Origin: CAWBRT01 sp963696525
GTDB lineage: Bacteria; Acidobacteriota; Terriglobia; Terriglobales; Acidobacteriaceae
NCBI GenBank assembly: GCA_963696525.1
Contig: CAVOKO010000009.1
Coordinates: 1,550,001 to 1,614,000, forward strand
Direction: 5' to 3'
DNA: 64,000 nucleotides
Positions 43,096-52,119 of the stretch are shown one piece after another. The notes beneath the pieces are model-generated. The model worked only from the letters and a program-made list of their open reading frames with translations, had not been told where the DNA came from and did no database searches. The position numbers and the translations under genes were made by a program. The first letter of the stretch is position 1, and each line of letters begins with the position of its first letter.

Positions 43096-46000
43096 ATGTG
43101 GATCGTTGCCCTAGCTCTCAGGCGGCCGTACACATTTATCGTGATGGCGCTAGTGATCAGTCTTCTAACGCCACTGACGATCCTGCGCACGCCGACCGAC
43201 ATTTTCCCGGACATTAATATTCCGGTGGTCAGCGTCATCTGGTTCTATACAGGCCTTTCCCCCAACGAAATGGCCAACCGGATGATCACCAATTGCGAGC
43301 GCGGACTCACGCTCACCGTCAACGACATCGAGCATACCGAGTCGCAATCGCTGAACGGCATTGGAATCGTCAAGGTATTCTTTCGTCCCCAGGCGAACAT
43401 TCAGACGGCACTTTCCCAGGTCACAAGCATAGTCCAGACCATGCTGAAGCAGATGCCGCCAGATGCGACGCCCCCGTTGGTTGTGAACTATACGGCGTCT
43501 TCTACCCCGGTCATCCAACTTGGACTGAGCAGCAAAACCATCCCGGAGCACGAAGTCTTCGACCTGGGGCAGAACTTCCTGCGCACTTATATCTCCACCG
43601 TGCAAGGTGCGGCCACGCCGTACCCATACGGCGGCAAGATCCGGCAGGTGCAGGTGGACCTCGACCTACCGCGGTTGCAGGCGAAAGGGCTCTCGCCGGT
43701 CGATGTCGTAAACGCCATGAACGTCCAGAATCTGACTCTGCCCACGGGCACGACCAAGATCGGTTCTCTGGAATACAACGTGGAGATGAACGGTACGCCG
43801 GGGACGATTGCCGAGCTGAACGACCTGCCCGTCAAGACCGCAAACGGTGCGACCATCTACATACGGGACGTGGCGCACGTGCGCGACGGGTTCTCGCCGC
43901 AGACTAACATCGTGCGGCAGAACGGCAACCGCGGCGTGCTGATGTCGATCTCAAAAATCGGCAAAGCTTCCACGCTGGACATCGTTGCGGGCATTAAGCG
44001 AGTCGTCGGCATTGCCACCCAGGACCTGCCGCCGGAGTTGAAGATCACCGCCCTGTTCGACCAGTCCCTGTTCGTGCGCGCCTCGATTCAAGGCGTGGTG
44101 CACGAGGCACTGTTAGCGGCTTGCCTGACCGCACTGATGATCCTGCTGTTTATCGGCGACTGGCGGCCGACGCTAATTATCTGCATTTCCATCCCGCTGT
44201 CGATCTTCGTTTCCGTGATCCTGCTCAGTGCACTGGGGGAGACCTTTAACATCATGACCCTTGGCGGCCTGGCGCTGGCGGTGGGCATATTGGTGGACGA
44301 TGCGACGGTGGAAATCGAGAACATCGAACGCAACCTCGCCCAGGGCAAGGAATTGAAACGCGCAATTCTCGATGGCGCACAGCAGATCGCGGTGCCGGCC
44401 TTCGTCTCCACGCTTTGCATCTGCATCGTGTTTGTGCCCATGTTCTTTTTGACTGGCGTGGCCAAGTTCCTATTCGTGCCTCTGGCCGAAGCGGTGGTGT
44501 TTGCCATGCTGGCGTCCTACCTGCTTTCGCGAACCCTGATTCCCACGCTGGTGATGTACATCATGCGTGGACACGAGCACAAAGCCGCTGGTCCGAAGAC
44601 ATCCCTAGGGCGTTTCCAGCGAGGTTTCGAGCGAAGATTCGAAAATTTCCGGCGTGGCTATGAACAGCTCCTGGAACTTACGCTGGAGCATCGCAAGCTG
44701 TTTGCGAGCTGCTTCCTCGCATTCTGCATTCTGTCTCTCGGGCTGGTGTTCGTGCTGGGAGAAGATTTCTTTCCTTCGGTGGATGCCGGTTTGATCCGGT
44801 TGCATCTGCGCGGACGCGCGGGGTTGCGCGTCGAAGAGACGGCTCGCCTTACCGACCAGGTGGAAAACGTCCTGCGCCAGGAAATTCCGAAAGCGGAACT
44901 CCAGACTATGCTGGACAACATCGGAGTTCCCTATTCCGGCCTCAACTTGTCTTACAGCACTTCCGGGGTAATCGGCACCAGCGACGCTGAGATTCTGATT
45001 GCGCTCGATGCGGAGCATCATCATCCCACCGCCGGGTACGTGGAGCGGTTGCGGCAAGAACTGCCGCGCCGGTTCCCCGGGGTGGAATTTTTCTTTCAGC
45101 CGGCCGACATCGTCACGCAGATTTTGAATTTCGGCCTGCCCGCACCAATCGATATACAGGTGGTGGGCGCGGATTTACAGGGCAACTACGGCATTGCACA
45201 GCAAATCGCCAACAAGCTTCGGCATGTGCCCGGCACGGCGGATGTTCACGTACAGCAGTTGATGAGCGAACCGACCTTATACATGAACGTAGACCGTACG
45301 CGGGTAGCGCAGGTTGGCTTGAGTGCTCGCGACGTGGCTAATGGCGTGCTGTTGTCGCTCAGTGGCAGTTCGCAGACGGCGCCGAACTTCTGGCTGAATC
45401 CGACCAATGGCGTGACGTATCCACTGGCGGTGCAAACCCCGCAATACCACATGGGCTCGCTCGATGACCTGATGAACACGCCAATCACTGGCACCAATAC
45501 GCAGACCATGCAGGTGCTTGGAAACCTGGCGCAGGTTACACCGGTAGCGCGGCCCGCCGTGGTTTCGCATTACGATGTTCAGCCGGTCATCGACGTTTAC
45601 GCGAGCACTCAGCGGCGAGATCTGGGCAGCGTGGCTTCCGATACAATGAAGGTCCTGAAGGAATTCGACGGGTATCTGCCGCGGGGCACCCACATCGTGG
45701 TGCGAGGGCAAGTGGCGACCATGAAGTCCTCATTCTTCGGTCTGGGCGTGGGACTGCTGATGGCCATCCTGCTGGTGTATTTTCTGATCGTGGTGAACTT
45801 TCAGTCCTGGCTCGATCCGTTCATCATTATCACCGCGTTGCCGGCGGCGCTGGCGGGCATCGCCTGGTTTCTGTTGCTGACGCATACGCGGCTGAGTGTG
45901 CCGTCGCTTACCGGCGCGGTGATGTGCATGGGAGTGGCCACGGCAAACTCCATTTTGCTGGTGTCCTTTTCGCGCGATCGCATGCTGGCGGGCGTGCCGG

Positions 46001-46260
46001 CAATCGAGGCTGCGATTGAAGCGGGATACACGCGCCTTCGTCCGGTGCTGATGACGGCCCTGGCGATGATCATCGGCATGGTGCCGATGGCGCTGGGCTT
46101 TGGCGAAGGCGGCGAACAAAACGCTCCCTTGGGGCGGGCCGTGATCGGTGGACTGCTGTTTGCCACCGTGGCCACGCTTTTCTTTGTCCCCTCCATCTTC
46201 GCCATGGTTCACGGGCCGGAAAAGCAAAAGGACGGAACAGGCACCGCAGTGCAATCCTAG
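43096..46260 (+). CDS. RND efflux pump, HAE/AcrB-like family
   Basis: A 1054-residue inner-membrane proton-driven pump. The start MWIVALALRRPYTFIVMALVI leads into TM1 and the first periplasmic domain (FPDINIPVVSVIWFYTGLSPNEM). The TM4 relay motif is LGGLALAVGILVDDATVEIENI, with the paired aspartates, as in drug and hydrophobic-compound exporters. A second periplasmic domain (residues about 560-870) and a C-terminal helix bundle with AAIEAGYTRLRPVLMTALAMIIGMVP follow. I start it at ATG 43096; the ORF extends 20 residues upstream from a TTG. It is the first gene of a pump, adaptor, outer-membrane-factor operon. Confidence 0.9.
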   Translation: MWIVALALRRPYTFIVMALVISLLTPLTILRTPTDIFPDINIPVVSVIWFYTGLSPNEMANRMITNCERGLTLTVNDIEHTESQSLNGIGIVKVFFRPQANIQTALSQVTSIVQTMLKQMPPDATPPLVVNYTASSTPVIQLGLSSKTIPEHEVFDLGQNFLRTYISTVQGAATPYPYGGKIRQVQVDLDLPRLQAKGLSPVDVVNAMNVQNLTLPTGTTKIGSLEYNVEMNGTPGTIAELNDLPVKTANGATIYIRDVAHVRDGFSPQTNIVRQNGNRGVLMSISKIGKASTLDIVAGIKRVVGIATQDLPPELKITALFDQSLFVRASIQGVVHEALLAACLTALMILLFIGDWRPTLIICISIPLSIFVSVILLSALGETFNIMTLGGLALAVGILVDDATVEIENIERNLAQGKELKRAILDGAQQIAVPAFVSTLCICIVFVPMFFLTGVAKFLFVPLAEAVVFAMLASYLLSRTLIPTLVMYIMRGHEHKAAGPKTSLGRFQRGFERRFENFRRGYEQLLELTLEHRKLFASCFLAFCILSLGLVFVLGEDFFPSVDAGLIRLHLRGRAGLRVEETARLTDQVENVLRQEIPKAELQTMLDNIGVPYSGLNLSYSTSGVIGTSDAEILIALDAEHHHPTAGYVERLRQELPRRFPGVEFFFQPADIVTQILNFGLPAPIDIQVVGADLQGNYGIAQQIANKLRHVPGTADVHVQQLMSEPTLYMNVDRTRVAQVGLSARDVANGVLLSLSGSSQTAPNFWLNPTNGVTYPLAVQTPQYHMGSLDDLMNTPITGTNTQTMQVLGNLAQVTPVARPAVVSHYDVQPVIDVYASTQRRDLGSVASDTMKVLKEFDGYLPRGTHIVVRGQVATMKSSFFGLGVGLLMAILLVYFLIVVNFQSWLDPFIIITALPAALAGIAWFLLLTHTRLSVPSLTGAVMCMGVATANSILLVSFSRDRMLAGVPAIEAAIEAGYTRLRPVLMTALAMIIGMVPMALGFGEGGEQNAPLGRAVIGGLLFATVATLFFVPSIFAMVHGPEKQKDGTGTAVQS

Positions 46261-46301
46261 GAAGCTGGCGGCAAAGCGATTTAAGGAGCGGAACGACATT
46301 T

Positions 46302-47534
46302 ATGGATTCGGAATTCGAATTGAAGCGATCAGAAGCGCCAGAGGGTGAAGTTGCGGCGCCCCCGCAGATAGATCCGGTACCCAAGTTGCCTCCGGCCAAG
46401 CCACGCACGGCGGTGCTGATTGTCGGCGTGGTGCTCGTTGTCCTGCTGTTGAGCGGCGGAGTGACGTTGCTGAAGCGTGCCCGGGATGAACGGGTGCTTG
46501 CCAAAGAGACCGAAAAAAACTCCGTGCCTAGTGTCGCCGTCATCCACCCCAAGGCCGAAAGGCCTGATCAAGAGCTCGTGCTCCCCGGCAGCTTGCAGGC
46601 CTATGAAGAATCGCCGATCTACGCCCGTACCAATGGTTACCTGCTGCGCTGGCACAAGGACATGGGCAGCCGCGTCCAGCAGGGCGAACTGCTGGCCGAG
46701 ATCGATACCCCCGAAGTCGACCAGGAATTATTGCAAACGCGGGCCACGCGCCAACAGATCGAGGCCCAACTTGAGTTGGCCCGGACCTCCGACGAGCGCT
46801 GGCGAAATCTGCGCCAGACCGATTCGGTTTCGCAACAGGAAGCCGACCAGCAGAGCAGCATGTACCAGCAGAGCAAGGCAAACCTCGCGGCGGCAGAGGC
46901 CAACGTTCGCCGTCTGGAACAGCTGGAATCTTTCAAAAATGTCTACGCGCCATTTTCCGGCGTCCTGACCAAGCGCAACGTCGATCCCGGCGCCTTGATC
47001 AACGCCGGCGCCGGCGGCCGGGAACTCTTCGACCTCGCGAAGGTGGACCCGCTTCGCGTCTATGTGAGTGTGCCGCAGGCCTATGCGAGGGATATCAAGA
47101 TCGGAATGAAAGCCTGGGTTACGCTACAGGAATTTCCTGGCCAGAAGTTTCAAGGGTCCGTGGCACGCACCGCGGAAGCGATCGATATGGCGACCCGCAC
47201 GCTGCTTACCGAAGTGGACGTGCCTAATCAGGAGAGACGTCTGCTGCCGGGCTCGTTTGGAGAGGTACATTTCTCCGTGGATAGTAACGCGAACAAGGTT
47301 ACGGTCCCGATCAATGCGATGTTGTTTCGCTCCGAGGGAGCGCGGGTGGCCGTGGTCGGAGCCGATGGAAAGGTGCAACTGCGGCCGGTTTCCATTGGCC
47401 GCGATTATGGCGCGACACTGGAGATCCTGGATGGCCTGAGCCTGAACGAGCAATTGATTGTCAACCCATCCGACTCGCTCGCGGAGGGCCAGCAGGTGCA
47501 TGTGGTCACTCCGGATCAGGGGGGCGGCCAGTGA
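46302..47534 (+). CDS. RND periplasmic adaptor (HlyD/AcrA family)
   Basis: A 410-residue adaptor. An N-terminal cytoplasmic segment of about 35 residues is followed by one membrane helix (AVLIVGVVLVVLLLSGGVTLL). The lipoyl halves flank a helical hairpin at about residues 130-190: YARTNGYLLRWHKDMGSRVQQGELLAEIDTPE-like first half (residues about 105-135) and NVYAPFSGVLTKRNVDPGALI second half. A beta-barrel and membrane-proximal domain complete it. AAGGAG precedes the ATG. It lies 41 bases after the pump gene, and its TGA stop overlaps the GTG start of the outer-membrane protein gene. Confidence 0.9.
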   Translation: MDSEFELKRSEAPEGEVAAPPQIDPVPKLPPAKPRTAVLIVGVVLVVLLLSGGVTLLKRARDERVLAKETEKNSVPSVAVIHPKAERPDQELVLPGSLQAYEESPIYARTNGYLLRWHKDMGSRVQQGELLAEIDTPEVDQELLQTRATRQQIEAQLELARTSDERWRNLRQTDSVSQQEADQQSSMYQQSKANLAAAEANVRRLEQLESFKNVYAPFSGVLTKRNVDPGALINAGAGGRELFDLAKVDPLRVYVSVPQAYARDIKIGMKAWVTLQEFPGQKFQGSVARTAEAIDMATRTLLTEVDVPNQERRLLPGSFGEVHFSVDSNANKVTVPINAMLFRSEGARVAVVGADGKVQLRPVSIGRDYGATLEILDGLSLNEQLIVNPSDSLAEGQQVHVVTPDQGGGQ

Positions 47535-49004
47535 GAAGGCGGCTTGCCGTCGTGGCATGCATCCTGGCCGGCGGTATGGTTGGCCGGATGCGCGGTGGGG
47601 CCAAAGTATAGCCGGCCAGCCGTTCAGGCGCCGGCAGGTTGGAAGACGACGGCGCCTTGGGCGGTTGCCGTTCCCAGCGATGCGTTGCCGAAAGGCGCCT
47701 GGTGGACAACCTTCAAGGACAACCAGCTCAGTAGCTACGAGCAGCAGTTGCTCACGGCCAATCAGTCGCTTTCGGCGGCAAAGGATCGGCTGGACAGGGC
47801 GCGAGCGCTCGCGCGCGTGGCTTCAGCGGCATACTTTCCGCAATTGGCCGCCGATCCGTCCGGCCAGCGCGCAAGAGTGTCGGGCAATCGCCCCTTGCTC
47901 TCTGCCACGCCGCCGCTGACTCCCGATACGGAATACACTTTTACCGTTCCCTTCACCCTGAGTTACGAAGTGGACCTTTTCGGGCGCGTACGCCGAAACC
48001 TGGAGGCGGCCAACGCTTCGTTGCAGTCTACGGCGGCAGACTTGGTCAATGTTCAACTGGTGCTGACTTCAGAACTCGCCGCCGACTACTTCAACCTGTG
48101 CGAACTCGATGCCGAGATCGCCGTGGTGCAGGAACTGGTGAGCATCGAGCAGAAAGGGCTCGACCTGGTGCGGCATCGCCATGATGGCGGTGTGGCCAAC
48201 GGCCTGGAAGTCGCACAACAGGCCGCCTTGCTGGAGGCAACGGTGGCGCAGGTTTCTTTGTTGCAGCAACAGCGGGCGCAATATGAACACGCGATTGCGG
48301 TATTGACCGGGAATCCGGCGTCCAACTTCAATGTGCCGGTTGCTCCGCTGCGGGCAGTACCGCCGCCGGTTCCGCTGGGAGTCCCGTCGGACGTGCTGGA
48401 ACGCCGGCCTGATATCTCGACCTACGAAAGACTCATGGCGTACCAGAACGCGCAGGTCGGAATCGCCGCCACGGCGTTCTATCCGCACATCACGCTTTCC
48501 GGTTCCGGTGGCTGGCAGAGCCGCGACATCGCCACCTTGGCCAACGCGCCCAGCGCTTTCTGGTCATTGGGGAGCGACCTGCTGCAACCGATCTTCAACG
48601 GCGGCCGGAACCGGGCAAATCTGCAAGCGGCCAAGGCCGGATACAACGAGGCAGTGGCAAATTACCGGGAGGCGGTGTTGACCGCGTTCCAGCAAGTTGA
48701 GGATGGTTTGTCCGGCCTGCAAACGCTGTCGAAAGCATTGGCCACACAGAGAACCGCGGTCGGGGACTCGCGGCGTGCCCTGGCCTTGGCAAACAATCGG
48801 TATACCGGCGGCCTGACTACCTATCTGGATGTGATTACCGCGCAAACCACTTTGCTGAATAATGAGCGCCTGGCTACGCAACTACTCGGGCAGCAGATGG
48901 TCACCTCAGTCTACTTGGTAAAGGCTCTGGGCGGAGGCTGGGACAGCTCTGAGATCGAGCATGAACAAGTACATCCCAGGACGATTCAGGCGGTTCAGCC
49001 GTAA
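47531..49004 (+). pseudogene. NodT-type outer-membrane lipoprotein of the RND operon, frameshift inside the signal peptide
   Basis: The mature part (from CAVGPKYSRPAV to the end, about 475 residues) is an intact NodT-family outer-membrane factor, with EVDLFGRVRRNLEAA, VLERRPDISTYERLMAYQNAQVGIA and the late NRYTGGLTTYLDVITAQTTLL blocks. Its natural start should be GTG 47531, overlapping the adaptor stop (GTGA) and encoding MRRRLAVVACILAGGM, a typical signal start. That frame stops after 26 codons. Removing one G near 47579 gives MLAGCAVGPKY, a perfect lipobox. The next in-frame ATG (47544) would give a signal without a basic N-terminus. So either one extra base is present or the protein starts unusually. 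Confidence 0.75.
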
Positions 49005-49062
49005 GCCCGGCGCGGCGCGCCGGTGAATCTAGTTCATCATACAAGAGGGATAGGACACATTC

Positions 49063-50025
49063 ATGGAAACAGAGAACAAGTACGCTCTCGGTTGGATTGG
49101 AACCGGTCGCATGGGATATGCCATGGCGGAACGTCTGGCCAAAGCCGGCTGCAACATCTCCGTCTACAACCGCACCCGATCGAAGGCTGAGCCGCTGGCG
49201 GCAGTCGGCGCGAGGATCGTGAATTCTCCGGCGGAACTGGCGGGATGCGATGTTGTTTTCAGCATGCTTGCGGGCTCTGAAGATCTCAAACAGGTGATCA
49301 CCGGCCCCGGTGGAATGATCGCCATGGCCGGAAAGGCACCGAAGATTCTGGTCGACTGTTCCTCAATCTCCATCGAGGCGTCGGCGGAAGTTCGCCAAAA
49401 GCTTGCTGAAACTGGGGTTGAATTACTTGCCGCCCCCGTCAGCGGCAGTCCGAAAGTTGTCAAGGCCGGCAAGCTCAGCGTCGTCGTCTCTGGCCCCAAG
49501 GACGCTTTTGACAAGGCAATGCCCTACATCAATACGTTCGCACCGGCCGGGGTTAGTTATGTGGGAGAAGGCGAACTAGCGCGGATTGCCAAGATTTGTC
49601 ACAACGTAATGTTGGGGGTCGTGGCTCAGAACCTGGCGGAGATCACGGTTCTGGCGGAAAAGGCCGGCTTGCCGCGGGCTGCATTTCTGGCTTTTGTGAA
49701 CAGCAGCGTGATGGGCTCCGTCTTCACTCGCTACAAGAGCCCGGCTTTGGTCAATCTCGATTGGACACCGACATTCACGGCAAACCTGTTGCGCAAGGAT
49801 CTGGATCTGGGATTGGCTTTGGGGAAAAAGCTGAACGTGCCTATGCCGGTGGCCACGATCGCCAGAGACGTTTTGCAATCGCACATCGGCCACGGCGCAC
49901 CTACCGGTCGAGGGTATCTCGAAAAGGACTTCGCAGCCCTGCTGGAATACCAGGCGCACTGCTCAGGCATCGAACTCAAACCGGAAAACGTAGAGGTGTG
50001 GGACGGGCTGTCTCCGAAAAAATAG
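49063..50025 (+). CDS. Beta-hydroxyacid dehydrogenase (3-hydroxyisobutyrate dehydrogenase family)
   Basis: A 320-residue NAD(P)-dependent dehydrogenase. LGWIGTGRMGYAMAERLAKAG is the nucleotide loop, VDCSSISIEAS and AAPVSGSPKVVKAGKLSVV the substrate blocks, and the catalytic lysine lies in ARIAKICHNVMLG. LLRKDLDLGLALGKKL is the usual late segment. GAGG lies upstream of the ATG. Two SDR genes follow in the same direction with spacings of 25 and about 27 bases, so they form an operon, probably for oxidation of small hydroxyacids. It is clearly a different branch from the gene at 37717. Confidence 0.85.
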   Translation: METENKYALGWIGTGRMGYAMAERLAKAGCNISVYNRTRSKAEPLAAVGARIVNSPAELAGCDVVFSMLAGSEDLKQVITGPGGMIAMAGKAPKILVDCSSISIEASAEVRQKLAETGVELLAAPVSGSPKVVKAGKLSVVVSGPKDAFDKAMPYINTFAPAGVSYVGEGELARIAKICHNVMLGVVAQNLAEITVLAEKAGLPRAAFLAFVNSSVMGSVFTRYKSPALVNLDWTPTFTANLLRKDLDLGLALGKKLNVPMPVATIARDVLQSHIGHGAPTGRGYLEKDFAALLEYQAHCSGIELKPENVEVWDGLSPKK

Positions 50026-50050
50026 AGACGAATCGCGAAGGGGTGCGACC

Positions 50051-50812
50051 ATGAACATGCGCGGTAACACGATCTTCATCACGGGAGGCGGATCGGGAAT
50101 CGGGAGGGGACTGGCTGAGGCCTTTCACAAGCTCGGCAATAAGGTCATTATCGCGGGCCGCCGTCAACAACTTCTCGACAACGTTTGCGCCGCCAATGCG
50201 GGGATGTCCGGCTATGTTTTGGACGTCACGAATCCGGCCAACCTGCGTGCCCTCGCTCAGCAGGTGATCGCAGACTATCCCGAGCTCAATTGCATCATTG
50301 CTAATGCCGGAGTGCAGCGAGTCCACAACTTCGCCAGCGACCAGGCCCCCGATGATGAGGCCCTCGTAGAGGAGATCCAAACCAACCTGCTGGGTGTGAT
50401 TCGTGTCTGTGCCGCCTTTCTTCCCCATCTGCGCAAACAACCGCAGTCGACGCTTATCAATGTCTCTTCCGGCCTGGCCTTTGTACCGCTGACTATGATC
50501 CCTGTGTACTGCGCGACCAAAGCCGCGGTCCACTCCTTCACCGTCTCTCTGCGGCACCAGTTGAGGAATTCCACCGTCAGTGTCATCGAACTCATGCCGC
50601 CCTACGTGGCGACAGACCTCAACCGGGCCGCCGGGCAGTCCCGGCCGGCTGGAAGCGGCGGAAGCCCGATGCCGCTGGACGAGTTTGTTGCCGAAGCCAT
50701 GAAGGAGCTGGGCAGCGCCGCGGAAGAGGCGGCAATTGGATTCTCCAAAAGGACCCTGGCCGCGAGTTGGACTGACACGGCCCGCACCATCTTTTCGAAG
50801 CTAAACTCGTAG
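50051..50812 (+). CDS. Short-chain dehydrogenase/reductase (DltE-like)
   Basis: A 253-residue SDR. The cofactor motif is FITGGGSGIGRGLAEAF with NAG in IIANAGVQ, and the catalytic group is SSGLAF...YCATKAAVHSF, where Tyr and Lys are intact. ELMPPYVATDL follows the active site, as in the DltE-like group. The product is likely an oxidised or reduced small alcohol or keto compound. The ribosome site before ATG 50051 is modest (AGGGGTG). Middle gene of the three-gene dehydrogenase run. Confidence 0.85.
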   Translation: MNMRGNTIFITGGGSGIGRGLAEAFHKLGNKVIIAGRRQQLLDNVCAANAGMSGYVLDVTNPANLRALAQQVIADYPELNCIIANAGVQRVHNFASDQAPDDEALVEEIQTNLLGVIRVCAAFLPHLRKQPQSTLINVSSGLAFVPLTMIPVYCATKAAVHSFTVSLRHQLRNSTVSVIELMPPYVATDLNRAAGQSRPAGSGGSPMPLDEFVAEAMKELGSAAEEAAIGFSKRTLAASWTDTARTIFSKLNS

Positions 50813-50839
50813 CCGCAACAATCTTGCGGGGTGGGGAAC

Positions 50840-51628
50840 ATGATCAAGCAGAGTCACGTCGCGGAACTGTTCGATTTGTCTAATCAGGTGGCAATTGTAA
50901 CCGGCTCCGGGCGCGGCCTCGGTGCTGTCATCGCACGCGGGCTGGCGGCAGCCGGGGCTTCCGTCATGCTTTGTTCGCGTACGCAAGCAGAGCTGGATAG
51001 CACCGCCGCGGAGATCGCCCGCACCGGCGGACAGGTGGCCGCGACAGTGGTTGACACCAGCAATCGTAAGAGTTGCCAGCGTCTAATTGATCAAACGGTT
51101 GCTCGATTCGGCCGAGTAGACGTACTGGTCAACAATGCCGGCATAGATGTCATAAGCCCAGCGGAAGCGGTGACCGACGACGGCTGGGAGCGGGTGCTCA
51201 ACACTAATCTCAAGGGCTATTTTCTCTGCTCGCAAATTGCTGCCCGGCAGATGCTAGCTCAGGGAAGTGGTGGCTCGATTATCAACAACTCCTCGGTTTG
51301 TTCAATTGTAGGAGTGCATGGCCTTACCGCTTATTCCGCTGCCAAGGGCGGAGTTAACCAGCTCACGAGAGTCATGGCGGTAGAGTGGGCGCAGCAGCAC
51401 ATCCGAGTGAATGCCATAGCGCCTGGATATTTCGAGAACGTTATGCAAGGTGCGAAAGACGAGCACGCCCGCACTGAAAAGCAGGAGCAAGTAATCGCAT
51501 TCACGCCGATGGCAAGACGCGGACGTCCCGAGGAATTGATAGGCCCCGTCGTATTCTTGGCCTCAGCGGCATCATCGTACGTCACCGGAGCGATCCTCTT
51601 TGTCGATGGGGGGTACACCGCTCAATAG
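50840..51628 (+). CDS. Short-chain dehydrogenase/reductase (gluconate 5-dehydrogenase/FabG-like)
   Basis: A 262-residue classical SDR. VAIVTGSGRGLGAVIARGLAA binds the cofactor, NNAG is present in VLVNNAGIDV, and the catalytic residues are in NNSSVCSIVGVHGLTAYSAAKGG. The C-terminus SSYVTGAILFVDGGYTAQ is standard. ATG 50840 is chosen because the GGGG-rich site precedes it; GTG 50831 is possible. Similarity in layout to gluconate 5-dehydrogenases and FabG gives no firm substrate. It is the last intact gene before an aminotransferase remnant. Confidence 0.85.
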   Translation: MIKQSHVAELFDLSNQVAIVTGSGRGLGAVIARGLAAAGASVMLCSRTQAELDSTAAEIARTGGQVAATVVDTSNRKSCQRLIDQTVARFGRVDVLVNNAGIDVISPAEAVTDDGWERVLNTNLKGYFLCSQIAARQMLAQGSGGSIINNSSVCSIVGVHGLTAYSAAKGGVNQLTRVMAVEWAQQHIRVNAIAPGYFENVMQGAKDEHARTEKQEQVIAFTPMARRGRPEELIGPVVFLASAASSYVTGAILFVDGGYTAQ

Positions 51629-51774
51629 TTGGGCTACTCCCGCCCGTCGTGAACTCGCGGAAGTGGAAGCAATAACACTCGACTTGGACGAGCTCCCGAA
51701 ATCTCGGAGAAAATGCACGGCAGTTTTTCGGTGGACTTGGTGCTGCTTGAGTCTGTTCTCGAACGATTGTGAAA

Positions 51775-51971
51775 TGATCCATCCAGACGCTCAATTCGCC
51801 AAGCGTGTGCAAGAGCTCGCGCTTAATCGCGGCCTGATTTTGCTCTTATGCGGTGCTTACGGTAACGTGATCCGGTTCCTCTTTCCTTTGACAACCCCTG
51901 AAGGAGTGCTGACTGAAGGGCTAGCTATTTTAGAATCCGCTTTGCGAGAGGCCGCGTCTGCTAAACAATGA
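51775..51971 (+). pseudogene. C-terminal fragment of a class III (GabT-type) aminotransferase
   Basis: The last 65 codons of this frame, from about MIHPDAQFAKRV to the stop, match the C-terminus of 4-aminobutyrate aminotransferases: RVQELALNRGLILLLCGAYGN followed by VIRFLFPLTTPEGVLTEGLAIL. The PLP-binding domain and everything before it is absent. The 150 bases between the SDR stop and this point show no aminotransferase sequence in any frame, so this is a deletion remnant, not a frameshifted gene. It marks an old rearrangement point next to the SDR operon. Confidence 0.75.
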
Positions 51972-52119
51972 CACTGGAGTTCGGGGATCCCGAAATTTTT
52001 CGGGGCGGGCAAAAGTCGGCTATTAGCGAATCGGCGATCTCGCTAGTAGCCGTTTCCACGCGAGCCTGGAATGCTCGATCAGGTCCTGTGGTCCTATGAG
52101 GACACGCCCGAATGCGGTC

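Noticed and set aside
51600..51774. Upstream part of the open frame containing the aminotransferase fragment
   Set aside because: It overlaps the SDR end and has no resemblance to an aminotransferase; only the last 65 codons are family sequence.
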